64,000 nucleotides of DNA, taken from Paracidovorax sp031843945 (GTDB taxonomy: Bacteria > Pseudomonadota > Gammaproteobacteria > Burkholderiales > Burkholderiaceae_C). Position numbers and translations under genes: made by a program. Positions within the stretch are counted from its first letter, which is position 1. The number at the start of each line of letters is the position of its first letter. The notes beneath the pieces are model-generated. The model ran no database searches. It saw only the letters and a list, made by a program, of their open reading frames with translations, and was not told where the DNA came from. The stretch is taken from NCBI RefSeq assembly GCF_031843945.1, contig NZ_JAVTJJ010000005.1, positions 161,765-225,764 of the forward strand, read 5' to 3'. Shown in pieces: positions 1-8,894 of the stretch.

Positions 1-646
1 GATTCCGGGCTACGCCTATCTGCGCCGCAACCGCTTCGTGATGCTGGGCAACCCCGACCTGAAGCCGGAAACGAGCACCAACTATGAAGTCGGCGCGCTG
101 TGGTCCAACCGCGGCAACCTGTCGGCCGGCGCCACGGTGTTCTACAACGACTTCAAGAACAAGCTCTCCACGGTGACCACTACCAACCGCTGGAACGGCT
201 TCATCGTGATGGACCGCGTGAACCTGGACAGCGCGCGCATCGCCGGGCTGGAGTTGCATGGCACCTGGCAGGCCACGCGGGCGCTGGCCTTCAAGGCCAA
301 CTACACCTACCTCGATTCAGAGCAGAAAAGCGGCGCTAACCGGGGCGCTCCGCTGAACCTGACGCCCCAGCACACGGCCAACCTGCGCGCCGACTGGAAG
401 GCGTCGCCCCGCCTCAGCTTCTGGAGCGCCGCCAACTACTACGGCAAGGAATACGGCACCACGGTAAACACCGGCGCCGTGCCGGCCTACACCATGGTCG
501 ACCTGGGTGCGAGCTACCAGTGGAGCCGGGCGATGACGTTCAATGCTGCGCTCTACAACCTGGGCGACAAGCAACTGGACGCCGCCACCTACGACAAGAC
601 CAGCTACGGCCGCCGCCTGTGGCTGGGCGTGCACGCCACGTTCTGA
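1..646 (+). CDS. TonB-dependent outer-membrane receptor, C-terminal fragment
   Basis: The frame is already open at base 2, so this is the last ~214 residues of a receptor whose plug and most of whose barrel lie outside the window. An NPDLKPETS motif followed by NYEVG matches the late-barrel signature of ferric-siderophore receptors. The remainder is a series of short amphipathic strands, and the protein ends in Phe (HATF), the usual last residue of BAM-assembled barrels. Members of the family import iron chelates or other scarce ligands across the outer membrane using TonB energy. The ligand cannot be told from this fragment. A strong terminator follows 15 bases after the stop. Confidence 0.85.
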   Translation, partial: IPGYAYLRRNRFVMLGNPDLKPETSTNYEVGALWSNRGNLSAGATVFYNDFKNKLSTVTTTNRWNGFIVMDRVNLDSARIAGLELHGTWQATRALAFKANYTYLDSEQKSGANRGAPLNLTPQHTANLRADWKASPRLSFWSAANYYGKEYGTTVNTGAVPAYTMVDLGASYQWSRAMTFNAALYNLGDKQLDAATYDKTSYGRRLWLGVHATF

Positions 647-660
647 CGCCGGCGGTCCAT

Positions 661-702
661 GAAAAAAGCCCGGGGCCTGCAAAGGCTCCGGGCTTCTTTT
701 TT
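661..702 (+). terminator. Rho-independent terminator after the TonB receptor
   Basis: A run of A, the arm GCCCGG, a loop, the arm CCGGGC and then TTCTTTTTT. The A and T tracts on both sides mean it may also stop minus-strand transcription. Confidence 0.85.
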
Positions 703-753
703 GATAGCGCCTCACGCTTGCTGCATAAGCGCTAGAGGCCTATTTGCCTCAAA
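703..753 (+). repeat. Two-stem dispersed repeat, copy 1
   Basis: Intergenic copy between the receptor terminator and the 3' end of gap. It reads GATAGC, then CACGCTTGCTGCATAAGCGC, then TAGAGGCCTATTTG. The second stem and the TAGAGGCC tail are intact, while the first (GCTATT) stem is incomplete. Confidence 0.8.
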
Positions 754-762
754 TTAATGACT

Positions 763-1764
763 TTACTTGCCAGCGATCACGCGGACCATTTCCAGGCACT
801 TGTTCGAATAGCCCCACTCGTTGTCGTACCAGGCGACGAGCTTGACGAAGGTCTTGTCCAGGGCGATGCCGGCGTCGGCGTCGAAGATCGAGGTGCGGGT
901 GTCGCCGCGGAAGTCGGTGGCCACCACCTTGTCTTCCGTGTAGCCCAGCACGCCCTTCAGCGCGCCTTCGGACTGGGCCTTCATCTCGGCCTTGATTTCG
1001 TCGTAGCTGGCTTCCTTTTCCAGCTCCACCGTCAGGTCGACCACCGACACGTCGGAGGTCGGCACGCGGAACGACATGCCCGTCAGCTTCTTGTTCAGCT
1101 CAGGAATGACCACGCCCACGGCCTTGGCAGCGCCCGTGCTGGATGGAATGATGTTTTCCAGAATGCCGCGGCCGCCGCGCCAGTCCTTGTTGCTCGGGCC
1201 ATCCACCGTCTTTTGCGTGGCGGTGGCCGCGTGCACGGTGGTCATCAGGCCGCGCTTGATGCCCCACTTGTCGTTGAGCACCTTGGCCAGCGGAGCCAGG
1301 CAGTTGGTGGTGCACGACGCGTTCGACACGATGGCCTGGCCGGCGTAGGTGGCGTGGTTCACGCCGAAGACAAACATCGGCGTGTCGTCTTTGGACGGGG
1401 CCGACAGCAGCACCTTCTTGGCGCCCGCGTCGATGTGCTTTTGCGCGGTGACCTTGTCGAGGAACAGGCCAGTGGATTCGATCACCACGTCGGCGCCGAC
1501 TTCGTTCCACTTCAGGTTGGCCGGGTCGCGCTCCTGCGTCAGGCGAATCTTCTTGCCGTTGACGACCAGCGTGTTGCCTTCGACGGAGACTTCACCGTCG
1601 AAGCGGCCGTGCACGCTGTCGTACTGCAGCATGTACGCCAGGTAGTCCGGCTCCAGCAGGTCGTTGATGGCGACCACTTCGATGTCGGAAAAATTCTGCA
1701 CGGCCGAGCGCAGCACGTTGCGGCCGATGCGGCCGAAGCCGTTGATGCCAATCTTGATCGTCAT
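763..1764 (-). CDS. gap: Glyceraldehyde-3-phosphate dehydrogenase, type I
   Basis: This enzyme catalyses reversible oxidation and phosphorylation of glyceraldehyde-3-phosphate with NAD in glycolysis and gluconeogenesis. The protein has 333 residues, the normal length. The Rossmann motif INGFGRIGR is at residues 7-15 and the catalytic-cysteine motif SNASCTTNC has its nucleophile at Cys151. The frame is open further upstream, but the ATG at 1764 is chosen because it gives the canonical MTIKIGINGFGR start and has GGAGAG a few bases upstream. The gene lies 87 bases downstream of tkt on the same strand, so the two are probably cotranscribed. Confidence 0.97.
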   Translation of the reverse strand: MTIKIGINGFGRIGRNVLRSAVQNFSDIEVVAINDLLEPDYLAYMLQYDSVHGRFDGEVSVEGNTLVVNGKKIRLTQERDPANLKWNEVGADVVIESTGLFLDKVTAQKHIDAGAKKVLLSAPSKDDTPMFVFGVNHATYAGQAIVSNASCTTNCLAPLAKVLNDKWGIKRGLMTTVHAATATQKTVDGPSNKDWRGGRGILENIIPSSTGAAKAVGVVIPELNKKLTGMSFRVPTSDVSVVDLTVELEKEASYDEIKAEMKAQSEGALKGVLGYTEDKVVATDFRGDTRTSIFDADAGIALDKTFVKLVAWYDNEWGYSNKCLEMVRVIAGK

Positions 1765-1851
1765 GGTTTGTCTCTCCAAAGTTGCAAAGTTGAAAAACTG
1801 GGAACCTGCCACGACGCGCCCGCTGACGGCGGGCGCAGCGGGCGGCAAGGA

Positions 1852-3945
1852 TCAGGGGGCCTTCGTCTTGGCCGCGGGTTGCTTCTTCAGCCGGGCAGCG
1901 CCGATGGCCACCAGCACCGTGTCGGCCACGTTCTCGGGCGTGAAGCCGAAGTGCTTGAACAGCACGGGCGCCGGTGCCGATTCGCCGAAGGTGTCGATGC
2001 CAACCACGGCCGACACGCCGTACTTCCACCAGCCGTCGGTCGTGCCCATTTCCACAGCGATGCGCGGCACGCCGGCCGGCAGCACGCTGGCCTTGTACTT
2101 GGCGTCTTCACGGTCGAAGGTGGTGGTGCTGGGCATGGAGACCACGCGCACGGCGATCTTCTTGTCCGCCAGCAGCTTCTGCGCGGCCAGGGCCAGCTGC
2201 ACTTCGGAGCCGGTGGCGATGATGACGGCTTGCGCTTTCTTCTTGATGCCCACGGCGGCGGGCTCGCTCAGCACGTAGGCGCCGCGCGAGATGTCGCCCA
2301 GGTCGCTCTTGGCCGCATAGGCCAGGTTCTGGCGCGACAGGGCCAGCACGGTGGGCTTGTCGCGGTTCGAGAGGGCCACGCTCCAGGCCACGGCGGTTTC
2401 GGCCGTGTCGCCCGGGCGCCAGACGTCCAGGTTCGGAATCAGGCGCAGGCTGGCAACGTGCTCGATCGACTGGTGCGTGGGGCCGTCTTCGCCCAGGCCG
2501 ATGGAGTCGTGCGTGAACACGTGCACCACGCGCAGCTTCATCAGCGCGGCCATGCGGATGGCGTTGCGGCTGTAGTCGCTGAAGGTGAGGAAGGTGCCGC
2601 CGTAAGGGATGTAGCCGCCATGCAGCGCGATGCCGTTCATGATGGCCGCCATGCCGAATTCGCGCACGCCGTAATTGATGTGGCGCCCGCCGACCTTCAC
2701 CGTCTCGGTGCCCACAGCCAACTCGGCCTGCACGACGTTACCGGCTTCGTCGAAGCGCAGCGCAGGCGTGCTTTTGGTGTTGGTGAGGTTCGAGCCGGTC
2801 AGGTCGGCCGAGCCGCCCAGCAGCTCGGGCAGTTGCGCGGTGAACGACTCCAGCGCCAGTTGCGATGCCTTGCGGCTGGCCACGGTTTCGGCCTTGGTGT
2901 GGGCGCCCACCACGGTGTCGACGGCGGTCTGCGCGAAGTGCTTGGGCAAATCGCCCGCCATGCGGCGCGTGAATTCGGCGGCCAGCTCGGGATAGGCGGC
3001 GGAGTAAGCGGCGAAGCGCTCGTTCCATTCGGCTTCGGCGGCAGTTCCAGCAGCCTTGGCGTCCCAGTCGGCATAGACCTCGGCAGGCACTTCGAACGGA
3101 GCGCTGCTCCAGCCGATGGCGTTGCGCGTCAGCGTGATCTCATCGGCGCCCAGCGGTTCGCCGTGGGCCTTGGAGGTGCCGGCGCGGTTGGGCGAGCCCT
3201 TGCCGATAGCGGTCTTGCATACGATCAGCGTGGGCTTGTCGGCGCTGGTCTTGGCGCTGGCGATGGCGGCAGCCACAGCGTCGGCATCATGGCCGTCCAC
3301 TGGGCCGATCACGTTCCAGCCGCTGGCGCGCAGGCGGGCAGGCGTGTCGTCGATGAACCAGGGGGCGACCTGGCCGTCGATGGAGATGCCGTTGTCGTCG
3401 TACAGCGCGATCAGCTTGTTCAGCTTCCAGGCGCCGGCCAGCGAAATCGCTTCCTGGCTGATGCCTTCCATCAGGCAGCCGTCGCCCAAAAAGACGAAGG
3501 TGTGGTGGTCAACGATGGCGTGATCACCGCGGTTGAATTCGGTCGCCAGCAGCTTTTCAGCCAGCGCAAAGCCCACGGCATTGGTGATGCCCTGGCCCAG
3601 CGGGCCGGTGGTCGTTTCGACGCCGGGCGTGATGCCGTATTCGGGGTGGCCGGCCGTCTTGCTGTGCAACTGGCGGAAGTTCTTCAGCTCCTCGATGGGC
3701 AGCGGGTAGCCCGTCAGGTGCAGCAGCGCGTACAGCAACATCGAGCCGTGGCCGTTGGACAGCACGAAGCGGTCGCGGTCTGCCCACAGCGGGTTGGCGG
3801 GGTTGTGCTTCAGGTGCCGGCCCCACAGCGCGACGGCCATGTCGGCCATGCCCATGGGGGCGCCGGGGTGGCCGGAATTGGCCTGTTGAACTGCATCCAT
3901 TGCGAGTGCGCGGATCGCATTCGCCATCTGTTGAGAATTGGCCAT
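1852..3945 (-). CDS. tkt: Transketolase
   Basis: Thiamine-diphosphate enzyme moving two-carbon units between sugar phosphates in the pentose-phosphate pathway (and the Calvin cycle where present). It has 697 residues. HPGAPMGMA lies near the N-terminus, the TPP/metal motif GDGCLMEGISQEA follows, and the transketolase signature GEDGPTHQSIEH lies in the central domain. The longer open frame to 4092 is rejected because the conserved start MANSQQMANAIRALAMDAV lies at 3945. A lysine/alanine-rich tail (KKQPAAKTKAP) extends the C-terminus. It is the first gene of a probable tkt-gap unit and is divergent from speH. Confidence 0.97.
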   Translation of the reverse strand: MANSQQMANAIRALAMDAVQQANSGHPGAPMGMADMAVALWGRHLKHNPANPLWADRDRFVLSNGHGSMLLYALLHLTGYPLPIEELKNFRQLHSKTAGHPEYGITPGVETTTGPLGQGITNAVGFALAEKLLATEFNRGDHAIVDHHTFVFLGDGCLMEGISQEAISLAGAWKLNKLIALYDDNGISIDGQVAPWFIDDTPARLRASGWNVIGPVDGHDADAVAAAIASAKTSADKPTLIVCKTAIGKGSPNRAGTSKAHGEPLGADEITLTRNAIGWSSAPFEVPAEVYADWDAKAAGTAAEAEWNERFAAYSAAYPELAAEFTRRMAGDLPKHFAQTAVDTVVGAHTKAETVASRKASQLALESFTAQLPELLGGSADLTGSNLTNTKSTPALRFDEAGNVVQAELAVGTETVKVGGRHINYGVREFGMAAIMNGIALHGGYIPYGGTFLTFSDYSRNAIRMAALMKLRVVHVFTHDSIGLGEDGPTHQSIEHVASLRLIPNLDVWRPGDTAETAVAWSVALSNRDKPTVLALSRQNLAYAAKSDLGDISRGAYVLSEPAAVGIKKKAQAVIIATGSEVQLALAAQKLLADKKIAVRVVSMPSTTTFDREDAKYKASVLPAGVPRIAVEMGTTDGWWKYGVSAVVGIDTFGESAPAPVLFKHFGFTPENVADTVLVAIGAARLKKQPAAKTKAP

Positions 3946-4072
3946 CGAGGGGCGGCTCCGGAAGGGGCGGTGGAAGGGGGAACCCGGCATTTTAACGGCC
4001 TGCTCCGTGGGCGCCCCGCAGCCCCTGGCGCGGGGTGCGGCATGCAGGTGCGATGCACTACAGTCCAGCCCC

Positions 4073-4468
4073 ATGCAAGGCCTGCACCTCACCGCCGATC
4101 TTCAGGGCTGCCGCTGCGCGCCGCACTGGCTGCTGGACGCCGCAGCGCTGGCCAGCGCTTGCGCCGATGCCGTTGCCGCAGCCGGCCTGCAGGCCGTGGG
4201 GCAGCTGTTTCATACCTTTCCCGCCACCGAACACGGCCCGGGCGGCGTCACGGCCACCGTGCTGCTGGCCGAATCGCATCTGTGCGTGCACACCTGGCCC
4301 GAGCAGGGCGCCGTCACGCTGGATGTGTACGTGTGCAATTTCGGCGGCGACCATTCGCCCAAAGCCGAGGCGCTGATGGCCGCGCTGCTGGCGCTCTTCG
4401 ATCCCGAACAGGTGCTGCGCCATGCCCTGCAGCGCGGCGCATTGGCATCGCACCCCGCCGCTTCATGA
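4073..4468 (+). CDS. speH: S-adenosylmethionine decarboxylase proenzyme
   Basis: Pyruvoyl enzyme giving decarboxylated SAM, the aminopropyl donor for spermidine. It has 131 residues, the size of the small bacterial class. The self-cleavage and active-site region AESHLCVHTWPE is present. Ser68 (pyruvoyl precursor), His73 and Cys88 match, with a uniform shift of 5, the catalytic Ser63/His68/Cys83 of the well-studied Thermotoga enzyme. The start at 4073 is preferred over the open frame from 3938, whose upstream residues look non-coding. Its stop overlaps the start of the next gene (ATGA), implying translational coupling. No spermidine synthase is nearby. Confidence 0.93.
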   Translation: MQGLHLTADLQGCRCAPHWLLDAAALASACADAVAAAGLQAVGQLFHTFPATEHGPGGVTATVLLAESHLCVHTWPEQGAVTLDVYVCNFGGDHSPKAEALMAALLALFDPEQVLRHALQRGALASHPAAS

Positions 4469-5220
4469 ACCACACCGCCCAACCCCCCGCCATGCTGCTG
4501 GCCGCCGGCCGGGGCGAGCGCATGCGGCCGCTGACCGACACCACCCCGAAGCCGCTCTTGCCCGTGCAAGGCAGGCCGCTGCTGGAATGGCACCTGCGCG
4601 CGCTGCATGAGGCCGGGGTTTCACGCGCGGTGGTCAACACCGCCTGGCTGGGCGATCAGGTCAGCGAGCGGTTTTCAAGCGTTTTTGGCCTCCAGCGCTT
4701 ACCAGATAAGCGCGAGCAGCTATCAATTTCATACTCGCATGAGGGCCGGGACTTCGGCGATGCGCTGGAAACCGCCGGCGGCATCGCCCGTGCGCTGCCG
4801 CTGCTGGGGCCAGTCTTCTGGCTGGCGGCGGGCGACGTGTTCGCGCCCGATTTCGTCTTTGCCGCCGAGGCCGCACAGCGCTTTGCCGCCAGCGACGCGC
4901 TGGCGCACCTGTGGCTGGTGCCCAACCCGGCGCACAACCTGCGCGGCGACTTCGGCCTGTCACAGGATGGCCTGGCGCTGAACCTGCCGGCCGACCACCC
5001 CGGGCCGCGCTACACCTACAGCACCATCGCGCTGCTGCGCGCCGACTTGTTCACCGCGCCCTGGTGCAGCATCGCGCCCGGCAACCCGCAGGGCGAGCGC
5101 GCTGCGCTGGCGCCGCTGCTGCGCCGGGCGATGGAGGCCGGCCGCGTCACCGCCGCGCTCTACACCGGCCGCTGGACGGACGTGGGCACGCCCGAACGGC
5201 TGGCCGAGCTCAACGGCTGA
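4465..5220 (+). CDS. murU: Nucleotidyltransferase, MurU-like (MurNAc-1-phosphate uridylyltransferase)
   Basis: 251 residues with the sugar-nucleotidyltransferase signature AAGRGERMRPLTDTTPKPLL at the N-terminus, an ALETAGGI loop and AAGDVFAPDF as the metal-binding region. The family makes UDP-MurNAc or NDP-sugars, and MurU works in cell-wall recycling. The exact substrate is inferred from length and motif order only. The ATG overlaps the speH stop. Oddity: a copy of the dispersed two-stem repeat lies in frame at 4681-4730 and encodes residues running from FGLQRLPDKREQLSIS, just before the catalytic ETAGGI loop, where relatives usually have a short turn. Confidence 0.85.
   Translation: MNHTAQPPAMLLAAGRGERMRPLTDTTPKPLLPVQGRPLLEWHLRALHEAGVSRAVVNTAWLGDQVSERFSSVFGLQRLPDKREQLSISYSHEGRDFGDALETAGGIARALPLLGPVFWLAAGDVFAPDFVFAAEAAQRFAASDALAHLWLVPNPAHNLRGDFGLSQDGLALNLPADHPGPRYTYSTIALLRADLFTAPWCSIAPGNPQGERAALAPLLRRAMEAGRVTAALYTGRWTDVGTPERLAELNG
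4681..4730 (-). repeat. Two-stem dispersed repeat, copy 2 (inside murU)
   Basis: It reads GGCCTCCAGCGCTT, then ACCAGATAAGCGC, then GAGCAGCTATC on the plus strand, the reverse orientation of copy 1. It is translated without a stop within murU. Confidence 0.85.
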
Positions 5221-5257
5221 GCGGCCCTGGCGCACGCTCCCGGTGAGCGGAGAAGGG

Positions 5258-5284
5258 TCCGTTCGGGCTGAGCTTGTCGAAGCC
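5258..5284. repeat. REP-like half element (CCGTTCGGGCTGAGC family)
   Basis: CCGTTCGGGCTGAGCTTGTC then GAAGCC. It is the same unit as the inverted pair at 50944-51014 and sits between the convergent ends of murU and the next minus-strand gene. Confidence 0.7.
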
Positions 5285-5295
5285 TGGTCACGTTC

Positions 5296-6030
5296 TTACG
5301 AAGCCGGCTCCAGCGCGATCGGCGCGCCCGCCTCGCATTGCCGAAACAGCCACTGGCTGGGCAAGAACCGCGCGGCCGGCCCATCCGGCGGCGGCTTGCC
5401 CAGCTCGGCCTGCACGTCGTAGGCGATGTGCGGCACCTGGAACACCGCCATCTGCCCCTTCTTGCAGGCAAGGGCCGGCACCAGCCGGTTGACCACCCAG
5501 CGCTGGCCGGGCGCGTCGAAGCGGTGGATGGGGCCGATGCGCTGGTCCTGCGCCAGCTCCACCCGCAGCGGGTGCGTCTGCAGCGCGCTGGCCCACACGC
5601 CTGCCACCTGCACGGGCTGCGCAAACCGCACCGCCTCCAGCCCGTGCAGCGCCAGCGGCCGGTCGGGCTCGCCCTGGTCGAACGGGTCTTTGCGCAGGAT
5701 GCGGCTGCCGGGGGGAATCACCAGTTCGCCGTATTGAAAGTCCTGCGCCAGCGTGAAACGTTCGCGGCTGGCGCGCAGCGCGGCGCTGTCTTGCCACGCC
5801 TGGCGGGCGCGCTGCGGCAGGTACAGGCGCACGGCCAGCCACACGTCGCACAGCAGCGCCAGCACGCACAGCACGGTCAACGCGCGGCGCGACAGCAGCA
5901 CCTTCTGCGGCACATCCACCCAGCGCACGTAGGCGGCGTAGAGCAGCAGCGCCACGGTCAGCACCACGCCCAGCAGGGGCAGCAGCACGGCAAAGATCAG
6001 ATGGAAGGTGGAAGAGATCAGGCTGGACAT
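5296..6030 (-). CDS. Unknown inner-membrane protein with a soluble C-terminal domain
   Basis: 244 residues, no family recognised. Two hydrophobic segments (about residues 5-35 and 45-67) are followed by some 175 mostly polar residues with no obvious catalytic motif. The topology suggests an anchored protein with its larger domain on one side of the inner membrane. The ATG at 6030 is chosen over the open frame to 6159 because the extra N-terminal residues are basic and low-complexity and would precede the membrane segment. It is divergent from pepP with a 100-base gap. Confidence 0.6.
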   Translation of the reverse strand: MSSLISSTFHLIFAVLLPLLGVVLTVALLLYAAYVRWVDVPQKVLLSRRALTVLCVLALLCDVWLAVRLYLPQRARQAWQDSAALRASRERFTLAQDFQYGELVIPPGSRILRKDPFDQGEPDRPLALHGLEAVRFAQPVQVAGVWASALQTHPLRVELAQDQRIGPIHRFDAPGQRWVVNRLVPALACKKGQMAVFQVPHIAYDVQAELGKPPPDGPAARFLPSQWLFRQCEAGAPIALEPAS

Positions 6031-6130
6031 GGGCCAGGCAGCGTGAAGCCGTGAGTAGGTGTGCTGCGCACTGTAAGGAAATTCACCCCCGCGGTCCTGC
6101 CGTCGCCTGCATTCGGCTGAGAATAGCCGC

Positions 6131-7534
6131 ATGACCCAGCCGACCACCGCGCCGACCACCGCGCTTTACGCCCAGCGCCGCGCCCGCCTCGCCTCCCAAC
6201 TCGGTGAGGGCGGCATCGCCATCATTCCGACCGCGCCGGAGCGCTCGCGCAACCGCGACAGCGACTTTCTCTACCGGCACGACAGCTACTTCTATTACCT
6301 GACCGGCTTCACCGAACCCGGCGCCTGCCTGGTGCTGGCGGCCGACGGCACCAGCACGCTGTTCTGCCAGCCTAAAGACCTGGAACGCGAGATCTGGGAT
6401 GGCTATCGCCTCGGGCCCGAGGCGGCGGTCGACACGCTGGGCGTGCAGGCCGCGCACTCCGCCGCCACGCTCGAATCTGAGCTGCCGCGCCTGCTGGAAA
6501 ACCGCGCCCGCGTCTGGTACCCCTTCGCCACGCACACCGGGCTGGCCGCGCGGGTCGAAGGCTGGCTGAACCAGGTGCGCGCCCGCGTACGCTACGGCGC
6601 GCTGTGCCCGGCCGAGCAGGGCGACGTGTGCACGCTGCTCGACGAGATGCGCCTGGTGAAAGACGCGCACGAGCAGGACGTGATGCGCCGCGCCGCCGCC
6701 ATCAGCGCCGAGGCGCACATCCGCGCCATGCAGTGCAGCGCCCGCATGCTGCGCGCCGGCCAGGACGTGCGTGAATACCACCTCGACGCCGAGCTGCTGC
6801 ATGCTTTTCGCCGCCAGGGCTCGCAGGCCGTGGCGTACAACTCCATCGTCGCGGCGGGTGCCAACGCCTGCGTGCTGCACTACCGCGCCGACGCCGCCCC
6901 GGTGCGCGCGGGCGAGCTGGTGCTGATCGACGCCGGCTGCGAACTCGATGGCTACGCCAGCGACATCACCCGCACCTTTCCGGCGGACGGCCGCTTCACC
7001 GGCCCGCAGCGCGCGCTGTATGACCTGGTGCTGGCCAGCCAGGACGCGGCTGTTGCCGCCACCAAGGCCGGCGCGCGCTTCAACGACCCGCACGACGCCA
7101 CGGTGGCCGTGCTGTCGCAGGGCCTGCTCGACCTGGGGTTGCTGGACCGCAACAAGGTCGGGTCGGCGCAGGACGTGATCGACAGCCGCGCCTACTTTCA
7201 GTTCTACATGCACCGCACCAGCCACTGGCTGGGCATGGATGTGCACGACTGCGGCAGCTATGTGGAGCCCACCGAAGTCGGCCAGACCAGCGAGCGCCGC
7301 GATCCGCTCTCGGGCGAAGCCATCACCAACCGGCCCAGCCGCATCCTGCACCCGGGCATGGTGCTGACCATCGAGCCGGGCCTCTATGTGCGGCCCGCGC
7401 CGGGCGTGCCCGAGGCGTTCCACCACATCGGCATCCGCATCGAGGACGACGCCATCGTGACCGACGCGGGTTGCGAGCTGATCACGCGCGGCGTGCCGGT
7501 GAAGGCGGATGAGATCGAAGCGTTGATGCGTTGA
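6131..7534 (+). CDS. pepP: Xaa-Pro aminopeptidase P (M24 family)
   Basis: Cytoplasmic dinuclear-metal peptidase removing N-terminal residues that precede proline. 467 residues, slightly longer than the E. coli enzyme. The N-terminal creatinase-like domain is followed by the pita-bread domain with all five metal ligands in order: two Asp in IDAGCELDGYASDITR, His in HRTSHWLGMDVHD, Glu in LTIEPGLYV and Glu in GIRIEDDAIV. The stop codon falls inside three tandem 8-base GTTGATGC units (7522-7545), so unit loss or gain would alter the C-terminus slightly. In other proteobacteria pepP often sits near ubiquinone genes, but none is seen here. Confidence 0.95.
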   Translation: MTQPTTAPTTALYAQRRARLASQLGEGGIAIIPTAPERSRNRDSDFLYRHDSYFYYLTGFTEPGACLVLAADGTSTLFCQPKDLEREIWDGYRLGPEAAVDTLGVQAAHSAATLESELPRLLENRARVWYPFATHTGLAARVEGWLNQVRARVRYGALCPAEQGDVCTLLDEMRLVKDAHEQDVMRRAAAISAEAHIRAMQCSARMLRAGQDVREYHLDAELLHAFRRQGSQAVAYNSIVAAGANACVLHYRADAAPVRAGELVLIDAGCELDGYASDITRTFPADGRFTGPQRALYDLVLASQDAAVAATKAGARFNDPHDATVAVLSQGLLDLGLLDRNKVGSAQDVIDSRAYFQFYMHRTSHWLGMDVHDCGSYVEPTEVGQTSERRDPLSGEAITNRPSRILHPGMVLTIEPGLYVRPAPGVPEAFHHIGIRIEDDAIVTDAGCELITRGVPVKADEIEALMR

Positions 7535-7596
7535 TGCGTTGATGCGGCGCAGCGCTGGCGTGGCCCAGGCCCGCGCATCAGCGCATGCAGCTTCGC

Positions 7597-7655
7597 GCTA
7601 TTGAATCAATAGCTGCTTGCGCTTATGGGACGGGCGCTAGAGGCCGATTTGGCTT
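7597..7655 (+). repeat. Two-stem dispersed repeat, copy 3
   Basis: Most complete intergenic copy. First stem GCTATTGAATCAATAGC is a perfect palindrome, followed by TGCTTGCGCTTATGGGACGG and then GCGCTAGAGGCCGATTTGGC. It lies 62 bases after the pepP stop. Confidence 0.85.
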
Positions 7656-7741
7656 GTATTCTGGGTGGGGCGGATCTAGCGGCTTGAATGCGCAGGCTCG
7701 TTGGGCGCCGACCAGCGCTGCGGCAGCGAGCCCCATGCGCA

Positions 7742-8818
7742 TCAGCCGGCGAGCGTCGCGTAGTCCGTGTAGCCCTTGGCTCCGGGCGTGTAGAACGTGT
7801 CGGGTGACGGCGCGTTCAGCAGGGCATCCTTGCGCAGGCGCTCGACCAGGTCCGGGTTGGCGATGAAGCTCCGGCCGAAAGCGACGAGGTCGGCCAGGCC
7901 GTCGTCCAAAGCCTGCTGCGCACTGGCTTTGTTCTGCCCGCCCGCCAGGATGAACGGGCCATCGAATGCGGCGCGCAAGTCGGCCTTCAGCTGGGCCGGC
8001 ACCGGCGGCGCGCCCAGGGCCGAATGGTCCAGCACGTGGATGTACATCAGGCCCAGCGCAGACAACTGCTTCACCAGGGCGAGGTACTGCGCCTCCACGC
8101 CCTCGAAGGCGCCAGCGCTGTTGACCACGCCGTGGGGCGACAGGCGAATGCCCACGCGTTCGGCGCCGATCTGCTGGGCGGCGGCCCGGGCGACTTCCAG
8201 CACCAGCCGGTTGCGCCCCTCGGGCGTGGCGCCATAGCCATCCGTGCGGCGATTGATGTTGGCGTTCAGGAATTGCTCGAGCAGGTAGCCGTTGGCCGCG
8301 TGCAGTTCGACGCCGTCGAAACCGGCTTCCATGGCCAGGCGCGCAGACGTGGCGTATTCGCCGGTCACTGCCTGCAGGTCGGCCTCGGTCATGGCGCGCG
8401 GTGGCGTGTGCGGCTGGGTGCCGTGCGCATCCGTCCAGATCTCGCCAGGGCAGACCTCGGCCGACGCGCTGACCACTTCGGCGCCGGCGGGCAGATTGGC
8501 CTGGTGAGACACGCGGCCGGTGTGCATGAGCTGCACGACGATCTTGCCGCCTTCAGCATGCACGGCGTCGGTCACGCGCTTCCAGCCCTGCACCTGCGCG
8601 TCGTTGAACAGGCCGGGAATGCGGGCGTAGCCCAGGCCGTTGGGCGAGGGCGATGTGCCCTCGGTGATGATCAGCCCGGCAGTGGCGCGCTGGCCGTAGT
8701 ACGTGGCCATCAGGTCGTTGGGCGTGTTGGCATCGACCGCACGGTTGCGCGTGAGCGGCGACATCACCACCCGGTTCTGAAGGGGCGTGTTGCGCAGAGA
8801 GAAGGCGTCAAAAAGCAT
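7742..8818 (-). CDS. Old Yellow Enzyme family NADH:flavin oxidoreductase (ene-reductase)
   Basis: FMN-dependent TIM-barrel reductase of activated C=C bonds or nitro compounds, similar to NemA. 358 residues. Typical motifs are MSPLTRNRA near the N-terminus, the substrate-binding His/Asn pair in ELHAANGYLLEQFL, NRRTDGYG after it, and the C-terminal FMN-phosphate region VAFGRSFIANPDLV. The start at 8818 gives the usual MLFDAFSLRNTPLQNR. It lies 76 bases downstream of the SDR gene on the same strand, so both probably answer to the divergent MarR regulator. The physiological substrate is unknown, but detoxification of reactive electrophiles is the usual inferred role. Confidence 0.93.
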   Translation of the reverse strand: MLFDAFSLRNTPLQNRVVMSPLTRNRAVDANTPNDLMATYYGQRATAGLIITEGTSPSPNGLGYARIPGLFNDAQVQGWKRVTDAVHAEGGKIVVQLMHTGRVSHQANLPAGAEVVSASAEVCPGEIWTDAHGTQPHTPPRAMTEADLQAVTGEYATSARLAMEAGFDGVELHAANGYLLEQFLNANINRRTDGYGATPEGRNRLVLEVARAAAQQIGAERVGIRLSPHGVVNSAGAFEGVEAQYLALVKQLSALGLMYIHVLDHSALGAPPVPAQLKADLRAAFDGPFILAGGQNKASAQQALDDGLADLVAFGRSFIANPDLVERLRKDALLNAPSPDTFYTPGAKGYTDYATLAG

Positions 8819-8894
8819 GGGCAAGTCCTGAAGGAAGGGGCAGATGGGGAATGAAGCGCGCCAAGTCCGCGCGAGGGGAAGGCGCGGGGACGTG

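Noticed and set aside
757..5220. Single plus-strand open frame of 1487 codons
   Set aside because: It runs antisense through gap and tkt and only its last 252 codons (murU) are real. Long antisense frames are a by-product of GC-rich codon usage.
7522..7545. Three tandem GTTGATGC units at the pepP stop
   Set aside because: Could vary by slippage, but it only changes the last residues or the trailer; no sign of phase variation of function.
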